NCBI RefSeq assembly: GCF_030553055.1
Contig: NZ_CP130713.1
Location: 3,906,001-3,970,000 of the forward strand
DNA: 64,000 nt
Reading direction: 5' to 3'
From: Streptomyces sp. XD-27
GTDB taxonomy: Bacteria > Actinomycetota > Actinomycetes > Streptomycetales > Streptomycetaceae
Of this stretch, positions 7,464 through 14,816 are shown one piece after another (position 1 is the stretch's first letter; each line of letters begins with the position of its first letter). The translations under genes and the position numbers were made by a program. A model generated the notes under the pieces. The model saw only the letters and a program-made list of their open reading frames with translations, had not been told where the DNA came from and did no database searches.

Positions 7464-9643
7464 ATGAGTCGTCGCTCCAACGGGTTGATCGGTATCTGGG
7501 CCGAGGCCCAGCGCCAGCAGCAGCGGCAACGGGAGGCGCAGCACCGGGCCCGCGTGCAGCAGCAGCGCGAACTGGAGCGGCAGCAGCGGGCCCACGAGCG
7601 CGAGCTGGCACGGACCCAGCGCGAGCAGCGGGCCGCGTACCGGCAGCACCGGGAGGCCGACGCGAGGGGCGGACCGAGGAGCTGGAAGCGCGGGTCGCCG
7701 CGTTGCAGAGCCTCCTGGCCACCGGCTGCCGCGCCCCCGCGTTCAGCGCGTCGGCGCTCGCCCGCCCCGAGCAGGTCGAGCCGTTCGCCCCCGGCCGACT
7801 CGCCGATCCCGTACCGATGCCCGACCCCAACCAGTACCAGGCACAGGGTGGTTGGGGGCTCGGGGCGAACCGGCGGGCACAGGAGGAGGCGCGGGCGCGG
7901 TACGAACGCGACTGGCACGCGGCGCAGGCCGCGGAGGCCCAGCGCCGGCAGCAGCTGGCCGCGTACCAGCAGCAGTACGACGACTGGGCGCGGGCGCAGC
8001 TGGCGGAGATCCGCCGCCACAACGCGGGCGTCTCCGACATGGCGGCGGCGCTCCGCGACGGGAACCCGGACGCGGCGGTGGAGTACTTCTCCGCGGCCCT
8101 GTACTCCTCCGCCGCGTGGCCCGAGGACATGCCGCGGCAGCTGACCGCCGCGTACGACGCCGCCGCCCGCCAACTGGTGATCGACTGGGAGCTGCCAAGG
8201 TACGACATCGTCCCGGAGACGAAGTCGGTGCGGTACATGCCCACCGCCGACCAGCTCAAGGAGACGGCCCGGCCCGCCGCGCAGCGCCGGGCGCTGTACC
8301 GCGACGTCCTCGCGCAGTGCGTGCTGCTGGCCCTGCGCGACCTGTTCGCGGCGGACGAGTTCGGGGCGCTGGAATCCGTGGCGCTCAACGGCTTCGTGGA
8401 CGACCACGACCCGGTGACCGGGCGGCGGACGCAGCTCGTCCTGGCCACGGTCATGGTGTCGCGCTCGGCCTTCGACCAGCTGCACCTGGAGCAGGTGAAC
8501 GCGGTGGACTGCCTGGTCGACGGGCTTCGGGGCCAGCTGTCCGCGCGCCCCGACCAGCGCTCGGCGATCCGCCCCGGCCGGCGGCCCGACGACGTCGGCG
8601 ACGGCGTCGTGTGCCATGGCGGGGACGAGGAGCCGGACCTGTACCGGATGGATCCGATCGCCTTCGAGGCGCTGGTCGCGGAGCTCTTCCGGGCCATGGG
8701 CATGCAGGCGGTCATGACGGAGCGGTCGAACGACGGCGGCGTCGACGTCGACGCGCTGGACCCCGCGCCCATCCGAGGCGGCAAGATCGTCGTCCAGGTC
8801 AAGCGCTACCGCAACACGGTGCCGCCCACGGCGGTCCGGGACCTGTACGGAACGGTGCAGGACGCCGGCGCCAACAAGGGCGTCCTGGTCACCACCTCCC
8901 GCTTCGGCCCCGGGTCGTACGCCTTCGCCAACGGCAAGCCTCTGGAGCTGGTGTCCGGCGGCGAGCTGGTCGATCTCCTGCACCGCCACGGACTGCGGGG
9001 CAGGCTGGGTGACGGTGACGGTGACGGTGACGGCCGGAACGGGGCGGCGCCTCAGGCGTCCCAGGTGCCCCAGGCATCCCAGCCGTCCCCACGCACAGCG
9101 CCGCGCGACACGGAGGCGGGCGCGGCCCCCGACGCCGCCTCCACCTCCGACTCCACCTCCGACTACAACGTGTTGGGCATGACGTGGTCGGGCCAGGTGG
9201 CCTTGGACGTGTGCGCGCTCGTGTGCCGCGGGCAACGCGTCCTGAGCGACGACCACTTCGTCTTCTTCAACAACCCGCAGTCCCCCGACGGGGCGGTGCG
9301 GGCGGTACCCGCCTCCGGCCCGGACAAGGCGGCGCTGCGCGTCGCGTTCGACGCGCTGCCCGGCGGCGCCGACCGGCTCGTCCTCGTCGCGGCGATCGAC
9401 CCCGTCGCCAACCCCGACGCGGACCTGGCCGGGTTCACCGACGCGGGAATCCGGCTCCTGGACCCGTCGGGCGCCGAGCTCGACCGGCTGCCCGTCTCCG
9501 ACGGCCGCTCCGGAGAGACCGCCCTGGTCCTCGGCTCGTTCCGGCGGCGTTCCGGCGGCGACTGGAACTTCGTGATCGGCGGCAAGGGGTACACCGGCGG
9601 GCTGGAGGCCCTGGTCGAGGAGTACGGCATCGAGGTCGCCTGA
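7464..9643 (+). pseudogene. Coiled-coil / Mrr nuclease / TerD fusion, apparent frameshift near 7669
   Basis: The reading frame opens at ATG 7464 (RBS AGGGGGG) with a Gln/Arg-rich coiled coil (EAQRQQQRQREAQHRARVQ). At 7665-7672 the sequence AGGGGCGG breaks the frame; one extra G restores RTEELEARVAALQSLL and the rest of the protein to 9643. The second part holds more Gln/Ala-rich coiled coil and a central helical region. A restriction-endonuclease domain of Mrr type follows (DPIAFEALVAELFRAMG, the D of GGVDVDAL, then VVQVKRY as the Q-x-K catalytic strand). An acidic Gly-Asp linker leads to a C-terminal TerD domain (VLSDDHFVFFNNPQSPDGAV). TerD domains bind calcium and are linked to tellurite/stress and DNA-processing systems. 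The break may be a sequencing error rather than true decay. Confidence 0.8.
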
Positions 9644-9691
9644 CCGGGTTACAGTGCGGAGATCGTGCAACGACGACAAGCGGGGGCGGTC

Positions 9692-10057
9692 ATGGCACTG
9701 TTCGGGAACGCGCACACCATCGATCCGGGCGCGGCGCAGCGGGACTACGCGCGGCTGCTGGGCACGGACGAGCGGGTGTACGGCGCGTACCAGCTGATAC
9801 GCGACACCATCCTCCTCACCGACCGCCGGATGGTCCTCATCGACAAGCAGGGGATCACGGGCAGGAAGGTGGAGTACCACTCCATCCCGTACAAGAGCAT
9901 CTCGCACTTCGCGGTGGAGACCGCCGGCACCTTCGACCTCGACGCGGAGCTCAAGATCTGGATCTCCGGCAGCAGCACCCCGATCGAGAAGACCTTCACC
10001 AAGGGCGTCGACATCTACGAAGTCCAGGCGATCCTGACGCAGTTCGTGGCGAGGTAG
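9692..10057 (+). CDS. Bacterial PH-domain protein
   Basis: Small protein of 121 residues with an all-beta pattern of a bacterial pleckstrin-homology domain: YQLIRDTILLTDRRMVLIDKQG, then YHSIPYKSISHFAVETAG, then the C-terminal helix GVDIYEVQAILTQFV. The family is soluble and forms small oligomers; its role is unknown. The ATG at 9692 is preferred over an upstream in-frame ATA/GTG because of the GGGGGCGGT just before it. It follows the TerD gene by 48 bp on the same strand and could be co-transcribed with it. Confidence 0.78.
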   Translation: MALFGNAHTIDPGAAQRDYARLLGTDERVYGAYQLIRDTILLTDRRMVLIDKQGITGRKVEYHSIPYKSISHFAVETAGTFDLDAELKIWISGSSTPIEKTFTKGVDIYEVQAILTQFVAR

Positions 10058-10078
10058 CCGGACCCGCTCTCGACGCTG

Positions 10079-10109
10079 TTGACCCTCTCACTGTGTGAGG
10101 CGCTCAACT
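10079..10109 (+). promoter_or_regulatory. MerR-type promoter with 19-bp spacer and dyad
   Basis: TTGACC (10079-10084) and TCAACT (10104-10109) are separated by 19 bp, the long spacing typical of MerR-controlled promoters. A dyad is centred on 10093: CTCAC (10087-10091) pairs with GTGAG (10095-10099), and outer TTGA pairs with TCAA (10104-10107). It precedes the MerR gene, suggesting autoregulation. The -10 is weak. Confidence 0.6.
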
Positions 10110-10119
10110 GGGAGACGTC

Positions 10120-10944
10120 ATGTTCACCATAGGAGACTTCGCCAAGCACGGGCGGGTGTCGGTCCGCATGCTGCGCCACTACGACGCCATCGGACTGCTG
10201 CGCCCCGCCCGCGTCGACCGGGCCACCGGCTACCGCTACTACGAGGCCGCACAGCTCGCACGGCTCAATCGCGTCATCGCGCTCAAGGACCTGGGTTTCA
10301 GCCTGCAACAGGTCGCGTCGATCCTCGACGAGCGCATCGGCGCGGAGGAGTTGCGCGGCATGCTGCGGCTGCGGCACGCGGAACTGGAGACGGCCATGGC
10401 CGACGCGGCGGCGCGACTGGCCCAGGTCGCGGCGAGGCTCCGAAGCATCGAGAGCGAGGGATCCATGCCCACTGAGGACATCGTCATCAAGAGCCTCCCG
10501 CCGGTACGGCTGGCCGAGCTGACCGGCATCGCCAAGAGTTACGAACCGCAGGACGTCGGGCCGGTCATCGAGCCCCTCTACGACGAGCTGTGCCGCCGTC
10601 TGAAGGCTGCCGGAGTCGAGCCCACCGGCCCCGGCATCGCCCGCTACGAGGACGCTCCGGTGGACGGGGCGATCATCGTGCACGCGGGGCTGCCCGTCAG
10701 CGCGAAGGCCCGCGAGATCGAGGGCGTACAGATCGTGGAGCTGCCCGGAGTCGAGCGCGCCGCCACCATCGTGCACCGCGGCTCGATGGACGACGTGCTG
10801 CCCACCTCGCAGGCGTTGGCTCATTGGATCGACGCCAACGGATACCGGTCCACGGGATACGCGCGCGAGCTCACGCTCGCCTTCTCCGAGGACCACGACC
10901 AGTGGGTGACCGAGCTCCAGGAGCCCGTGGCCCCGGTGAGTTGA
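10120..10944 (+). CDS. MerR-family regulator with GyrI-like effector domain
   Basis: Ligand-sensing activator of the BmrR/TipA group, 274 residues. Residues 1-70 form the MerR winged helix (FTIGDFAKHGRVSVRMLRHYDAIGLL, GYRYYEAAQLARLNRV). Residues 75-115 form the dimer coiled coil (LRLRHAELETAMADAAARL). Residues 120-270 match a GyrI-like/SOUL effector-binding fold that usually holds hydrophobic cations. The ATG at 10120 follows GGGAGACGTC. The gene has its own MerR-type dyad promoter. No obvious efflux target lies downstream, so the regulon is unclear. Confidence 0.88.
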   Translation: MFTIGDFAKHGRVSVRMLRHYDAIGLLRPARVDRATGYRYYEAAQLARLNRVIALKDLGFSLQQVASILDERIGAEELRGMLRLRHAELETAMADAAARLAQVAARLRSIESEGSMPTEDIVIKSLPPVRLAELTGIAKSYEPQDVGPVIEPLYDELCRRLKAAGVEPTGPGIARYEDAPVDGAIIVHAGLPVSAKAREIEGVQIVELPGVERAATIVHRGSMDDVLPTSQALAHWIDANGYRSTGYARELTLAFSEDHDQWVTELQEPVAPVS

Positions 10945-11013
10945 TCGGTCCCGGCGGGGTCGGCCCGGTCGCGGTCGGCCCCGCCGGGGGCCGCGGTCGG
11001 GCCCCCGGCACGG

Positions 11014-11616
11014 TCAGTCGTCGTCGCCCTTGGCGCGCGGGCGCGGTCTGGCGCGTACGTGCATGCGCTCGCCCTGGCGGCCGAAGAGGCTGAGCAGTTC
11101 GACAGGGCCTTCGCCGGTGCTGCCGAACCAGTGGGGCAGCCGGGTGTCGAACTCGGCTGCCTCGCCCGCTCCCAGGACCAGGTCGTGGTCGGCCAGGAGC
11201 AGCCGCAGCCGCCCGGAGAGGACGTACAGCCACTCGTATCCCTCGTGGGTGCAGGGATCCGGGTTGGTCCTGGTGGGCGGGATGATCATTTTGAAGGTCT
11301 GGAGCGGGCCGGGCTGACGGGTCAGCGGGAGCACCGTGTTGCCGTTCACGTTCCTGGGAGTGAGGCGCACGCGGGGGTCGCCGACCTCGGGGGCGCCGAC
11401 GAGTTCGTCCAGGGGCACCTGGTGGGCCTGGGCGATGGGGAGCAGGAGTTCCAGGCTGGGGCGGCGCTGGCCGGACTCCAGGCGGGACAGGGTGCTCTTC
11501 GAGATGCCGGTGGCCTCGGACAGCGCGGCCAGGGTGACGCCCCGCTGGGTACGCAGGCGCCTGAGGCGGGGGCCGACCTCGGTGAGGGCCCGGGCGATGG
11601 CGGTGGTGTGCTCCAC
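11014..11616 (-). CDS. XRE-family regulator with cupin domain
   Basis: Regulator of 200 residues. The N-terminal helix-turn-helix spans about 15-70 (LRRLRTQRGVTLAALSEATGISKSTLSRLESGQRRPSLE). The C-terminal cupin barrel spans about 105-180 (HEGYEWLYVLSGRLRLLLADHDLVLGAGEAAEF, then LPHWFGSTGEGPVELLSLF). Such proteins control small metabolic or redox operons. It is divergent from the thioredoxin-reductase-like gene at 11709 with a perfect inverted repeat between them. The GTG start at 11616 sits only one base after AGGAGG, so the true start could be slightly different. The basic tail (RARPRPRAKGDDD) is unremarkable. Confidence 0.87.
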   Translation of the reverse strand: MEHTTAIARALTEVGPRLRRLRTQRGVTLAALSEATGISKSTLSRLESGQRRPSLELLLPIAQAHQVPLDELVGAPEVGDPRVRLTPRNVNGNTVLPLTRQPGPLQTFKMIIPPTRTNPDPCTHEGYEWLYVLSGRLRLLLADHDLVLGAGEAAEFDTRLPHWFGSTGEGPVELLSLFGRQGERMHVRARPRPRAKGDDD

Positions 11617-11645
11617 ACCTCCTATTGCACCGCGCCCGTCCCGGA

Positions 11646-11667
11646 AACGGCAACGGAAATTGCCGTT
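11646..11667. promoter_or_regulatory. Operator candidate: 8-bp perfect inverted repeat
   Basis: AACGGCAA (11646-11653), six bases, then TTGCCGTT (11660-11667). It lies between the divergent XRE-cupin regulator and the flavoprotein gene, where an autoregulated repressor site would be expected. Confidence 0.65.
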
Positions 11668-11708
11668 CGGCCGACGGCGATCGCAGCCTGTGGGCGGAGG
11701 TGATCGCC

Positions 11709-12785
11709 ATGAGCGGCATGAGTGAGGCGAACGACACCACTGTGGACAACGCGGTGAGCGACGCCGTATACGACGCGAGCGACGAGGCGTACGACGTGGT
11801 CGTGGTCGGCGGAGGCGCCGCCGGGCTGAGCGCCGCGCTGGTGCTCGGCCGGGCCCGCCGCCGGGTGGCGGTCGTGGACACCGGCGCCCCGCGCAACGCC
11901 CCGGCCGCGCACATGCACGGCTTCCTGTCCCGGGACGGGATGCCCCCGGCGGACCTGCTGGCGACGGGCCGGGCCGAGGTGGCCGGGTACGGCGTACGGC
12001 TGGTCGCGGGCCGCGTGGAGGACATCGCGCACGGCCGCGTGGAGCGCATCGAGCACGGCCGCGTGGAGCACATCGCGAACGGCCGCGTGGAGCACATCGC
12101 GAACGGCTTCCTCGTGCGCCTGGCCGGCGGCCCGATGCTCGGGGCCCGCCGGCTGCTGGTGGCCACCGGGCTGCACGATGACGTACCGGACCTTCCCGGG
12201 GTGCGCGAGCGTTGGGGCAAGGCCCTGCTGCACTGCCCGTACTGCCACGGCTACGAGGTCCGCGACCAGCCGATCGGGGTGCTGGGCACCGGGCCCGGCG
12301 CGGTGCACCACGCGCTGCTGCTGCGCCAGTGGTCGCCCGACGTGGTGTTCTTCCCGCACACCCTCGACCTGGCGGACGACGACCGCGAGCGGCTGTCCGC
12401 CCGCGGGGTGCGCGTCGCGGACGGCGTGGTCGAACGGCTGGTGGTGGACGGCGACCGGCTGCGCGGGGTGGCGCTGGCCGGCGGCGGCGTGGTGCGGCGG
12501 AGCGCGGTGTTCGTCTTCCCGCGCTTCGTGCCGTACGACGCGCTGCTGACCGGCCTGGGCTGCGAGAAGGCCGACACCGGGTGGGTGGCCACCGACGCCT
12601 CGGGCCGCACGAGCGTGCCCGGGGTGTGGGCGGCCGGCAACGTCGCGGACCCGCGGGCGCAGGTGGTCACCGCGGCCGGCATGGGCTCGGCGGCGGCGAT
12701 CGCGATCAACGCCGACCTGGTGCGGGAGGACGTCGAACGGTCCGTCGAGGCCCACCGCGCGGCGGGCGGCGCCGCCCGCCGCTGA
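11709..12785 (+). CDS. Thioredoxin-reductase-like FAD/NAD(P) oxidoreductase
   Basis: Flavin disulfide reductase of 358 residues. FAD site: DVVVVGGGAAGLSAALVLGRARRRVAVVD at about 30-58. The redox pair is CPYCHGYE (about residue 178), and an NAD(P) segment PIGVLGTGPGA follows. The second FAD motif is VPGVWAAGNVADPRAQVVTAAGMGSAAA near the C-terminus. Residues about 99-127 carry an in-frame tandem repeat (HGRVERIE, HGRVEHIA, NGRVEHIA, NG) from a 24-bp DNA unit, an unusual expansion in the substrate-facing region. The ATG at 11709 has an excellent site, GGAGGTGAT. Thioredoxin itself is not adjacent, so the partner is unknown. Control by the divergent XRE-cupin protein is likely. Confidence 0.88.
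   Translation: MSGMSEANDTTVDNAVSDAVYDASDEAYDVVVVGGGAAGLSAALVLGRARRRVAVVDTGAPRNAPAAHMHGFLSRDGMPPADLLATGRAEVAGYGVRLVAGRVEDIAHGRVERIEHGRVEHIANGRVEHIANGFLVRLAGGPMLGARRLLVATGLHDDVPDLPGVRERWGKALLHCPYCHGYEVRDQPIGVLGTGPGAVHHALLLRQWSPDVVFFPHTLDLADDDRERLSARGVRVADGVVERLVVDGDRLRGVALAGGGVVRRSAVFVFPRFVPYDALLTGLGCEKADTGWVATDASGRTSVPGVWAAGNVADPRAQVVTAAGMGSAAAIAINADLVREDVERSVEAHRAAGGAARR
12020..12106 (+). repeat. In-frame 24-bp tandem repeat
   Basis: The unit GGCCGCGTGGAGCACATCG plus CGAAC is repeated about 3.5 times inside the flavoprotein gene. The copies differ at a few bases and keep the reading frame. Confidence 0.75.
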
Positions 12786-12800
12786 GTGCCCGGCCCTCCC

Positions 12801-12905
12801 GCACTTGGCCCAGACCTCCCCCACCGGGCCCGGCCCTTCCCCACCGGGCCCGGTCCTCCCCCACCGGGCCCGGTCCTCCCCCACCGGGCCCGGTCCTCCC
12901 CCACA
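12801..12905. repeat. 20-bp minisatellite between convergent genes
   Basis: Units beginning CCACCGGGCCCGGTCCTCCC start at 12821, 12841, 12861 and 12881. The last three are identical, with a degenerate copy at 12801 and a partial one at 12901. Each unit contains the palindrome CCGGGCCCGG, so the transcript could form serial hairpins and act as a two-way terminator for the genes ending at 12785 and 12926. Confidence 0.85.
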
Positions 12906-12925
12906 CCTGTGGAAACCCGCGGAGT

Positions 12926-13867
12926 TCAGCGCTCCGCGGCCGGGGCGAGGGTGACGGCGGCCGAGAAGATGTCCGTGTCGTCCTGGCGCGCGGTGACGCG
13001 TACGCGGGCCCGGCCGTCCGCGGCCGCGGCGAGCGGCTCGGCCAGGATCCAGCAGGGGGCGTCCATTTCCGCGTAGCGGGTGAAGACGATGTCCATGCCG
13101 GCGGCGATCGTCGGCCGCGGATCGGCCACCGCCTGCGCCGCCTGGCGCGCGGCCTCGATCAGCAGCATTCCCGGGGCGTGGTCGACGGCGTGGTCGAAGA
13201 GGACGGGGTGGGCCGTGTCGGTCCGCAGCTGCCAGCGGTGCGGGCCGTCGGTGGGCGAGAGCACGACGTCCTCGAAGCGGTCGCGACCGAGGGGGCGCGC
13301 CGGGGCGGGCGGCGGCAGCGGCAGCGCGCGGGCCATGGCCTCGGCGGCGTCAGCGTAGCGCCCGCGCAGCCGCTCGTAGACGGCCCGGTCCTGGATCGCG
13401 AAGCGGGTGCGCGCCGTGCCCAGCCGGACGCCGCCGCGCACGGCTTCGACCTCCAGGGCCACCGAGGCCGCACGGTTCCGGCGGTACGTCACCTCCGGGC
13501 AGGTGAGGTGCAGTGTGAGCTCGGCGGGCTCGCCGTCGGCGGCCAGCGCTTCGGGGTCGAGGTCCCAGCGGAAGTCCCGCCAGAGCAGTTGGTGGCCGAA
13601 GGGCACCTCGTACGCCCCGTGCGACAGCAGCGGCAGCGTCTGGCGGATCGTTTCGCTCAGCAGCAGCGGGTCGTGCATGCCGTACCGGGTGAGGTAGAAG
13701 TCGTGGACTCTCGGCCACCGCGCGGTGACCGTGTAGGCGTCGGGCCCGGTCTGCCCCCAGGTTGTGAGCAGGACCTCCGCCGGGTTTGACTTGTGCGTAT
13801 AGGCACGCGGCACAGGTACGGATACGGGTGCGGCGACGGGATGTCCCTGAGCGGTGTTCGTAGGCAT
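12926..13867 (-). CDS. AfsA-family gamma-butyrolactone synthase
   Basis: Homologue of AfsA/ScbA/BarX, the enzyme that joins a beta-ketoacyl chain to dihydroxyacetone phosphate to start signalling butyrolactone synthesis. Two hot-dog repeats are visible. One, near residues 25-150, starts HKSNPAEVLLT, with CPEVTYRRNRAASV and a conserved DFYLTRYGMHDPLLL. The other, about 185-310, has RDRFEDVVLSP and HPVLFDHAVDHAPGMLLIEAARQAAQ. The length (313) is typical of the family. The ATG at 13867 is preceded by a GTG at 13870 and by GGGGGAAA. It is divergent from the receptor-type TetR gene at 14073, the classical organisation for these loci. Confidence 0.92.
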   Translation of the reverse strand: MPTNTAQGHPVAAPVSVPVPRAYTHKSNPAEVLLTTWGQTGPDAYTVTARWPRVHDFYLTRYGMHDPLLLSETIRQTLPLLSHGAYEVPFGHQLLWRDFRWDLDPEALAADGEPAELTLHLTCPEVTYRRNRAASVALEVEAVRGGVRLGTARTRFAIQDRAVYERLRGRYADAAEAMARALPLPPPAPARPLGRDRFEDVVLSPTDGPHRWQLRTDTAHPVLFDHAVDHAPGMLLIEAARQAAQAVADPRPTIAAGMDIVFTRYAEMDAPCWILAEPLAAAADGRARVRVTARQDDTDIFSAAVTLAPAAER

Positions 13868-13955
13868 CACTGTGTTTCCCCCATGGCGTGGTCGTTCGTC
13901 TGACGTGGTTGTCCGTTGAACAGCGGCGCTCGGTGCTGCGGTCGTGCGGTCGTTC

Positions 13956-14010
13956 TGCGGTAGTGCTGCGGTAGTGCTGCGGTAGTGCTGCGGTAGTGCT
14001 GCGGTAGTGC
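13956..14010. repeat. Five 11-bp tandem repeats upstream of the receptor gene
   Basis: TGCGGTAGTGC is repeated five times without interruption, followed by a degenerate copy. The 11-bp period matches one helical turn, so all copies face the same side of the DNA. It lies between the AfsA-type gene and the candidate autoregulatory element. Confidence 0.9.
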
Positions 14011-14023
14011 TGCGGTGGCGAAT

Positions 14024-14047
14024 AACATAAAGGTCATTCTTTTTGTT
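14024..14047. promoter_or_regulatory. Candidate ARE (butyrolactone-receptor operator)
   Basis: AACATAAAGG (14024-14033) and TCTTTTTGTT (14038-14047) form an inverted repeat matching at 8 of 10 positions. It is unusually AT-rich for this window and ends 25 bp before the receptor start. Size and position fit autoregulatory elements bound by ScbR/ArpA-type repressors. Confidence 0.6.
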
Positions 14048-14072
14048 TGTCGAGAGTTTGGTGGGAGACGGA

Positions 14073-14816
14073 ATGGTCCGGCAGATCCGTCAGGAGCGAG
14101 CGGTGCGGACCCGGGGAGCGCTGCTGCGCGCCGCGGCGGAGGTGTTCGACGACGTCGGGTACTCCGGGGCGAGCGTCGCCAAGATCCTCGAACGGGCCGG
14201 CCTGACAGCCGGAGCGATGTACTTCCACTTCGCGTCGAAGGAGGAGCTGGCCCGGGCCGTCATCAACGAGCAGGCGGCCGACCTGAAGATGCCGCAGGGT
14301 GACGGCGGCCTCCAGCAGCTGCTCGACATGACCCACTACCTGGCGATCGAGATGCAGACGAACACCCTCTTCCGCGCCGGTGTACGGCTGGCGGTCGAGC
14401 AGGGCGAGGCGGGCCTGCAGGACTACGCGATCTACGAGTGGTGGGCCGAGCAGTTCCGCCAGGAGCTGGTCCGCAGCCGTGAGATGGGCCAGCTGAGGCC
14501 CGAGGTCGACGAGACGGACTTCGCCAGGGTCCTCGTCGGCGCGTACACGGGGACGCAGATCATGTCGCAGATCGCCACCCGCCGCGCGGACCTGCCGGAG
14601 CGCATCGCCACCATGTGGCGCTGTCTGCTGCCCGCGATCGCGCCCGCCGAGGTCATCGCGGGTCTGGAGATCCCCACGGAACAGATCCCCGTGGAGCGGA
14701 CCTCCGTGAAGCAGAGCACCGTAGAGCAGACCCCTGTGAAGCAGAGCCCCGTGAAGCAGAGCGCCGTGAAGGAGAGCCCCGCGAAGCGGCACGCGTCGGC
14801 GGAGGCGGCCAAGTGA
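14073..14816 (+). CDS. Gamma-butyrolactone receptor-like TetR regulator
   Basis: ScbR/ArpA/BarA-type repressor. The N-terminus VRQIRQERAVRTRGALLRAAAEVF and recognition region GYSGASVAKILERAGLTAGAMYFHFASKEELA are diagnostic of the family. The C-terminal domain contains the ligand pocket, with conserved WW (YEWWAEQFRQELVRS). The ATG at 14073 follows GGGAGACGGA. The last 40 residues are an unusual tail of 5-residue repeats (TPVKQ, SPVKQ, SAVKE) encoded by degenerate 15-bp DNA repeats. Its stop overlaps the GTG of the next gene, so the two are translationally coupled. It probably represses itself and the AfsA-type gene until the signal is bound. Confidence 0.92.
   Translation: MVRQIRQERAVRTRGALLRAAAEVFDDVGYSGASVAKILERAGLTAGAMYFHFASKEELARAVINEQAADLKMPQGDGGLQQLLDMTHYLAIEMQTNTLFRAGVRLAVEQGEAGLQDYAIYEWWAEQFRQELVRSREMGQLRPEVDETDFARVLVGAYTGTQIMSQIATRRADLPERIATMWRCLLPAIAPAEVIAGLEIPTEQIPVERTSVKQSTVEQTPVKQSPVKQSAVKESPAKRHASAEAAK

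Noticed and set aside
7665..7672. Programmed -1 frameshift in the Mrr-TerD gene
   Set aside because: The GGGG run could slip, but no canonical slippery heptamer or following structure was evident, and two other genes show the same kind of lost base.
4648..8802. Very long minus-strand open frame of about 1384 codons
   Set aside because: It runs antisense across several recognisable genes and has no domain of its own. High GC makes such frames common.
7382..9907. Minus-strand frame of 841 codons opposite the Mrr-TerD gene
   Set aside because: Low-complexity Val/Arg/Gly content and no ribosome site; the plus strand has the Mrr and TerD motifs.
13956..14010. CRISPR-like short repeats
   Set aside because: Units are 11 bp and contiguous without spacers, so this is a simple tandem repeat.
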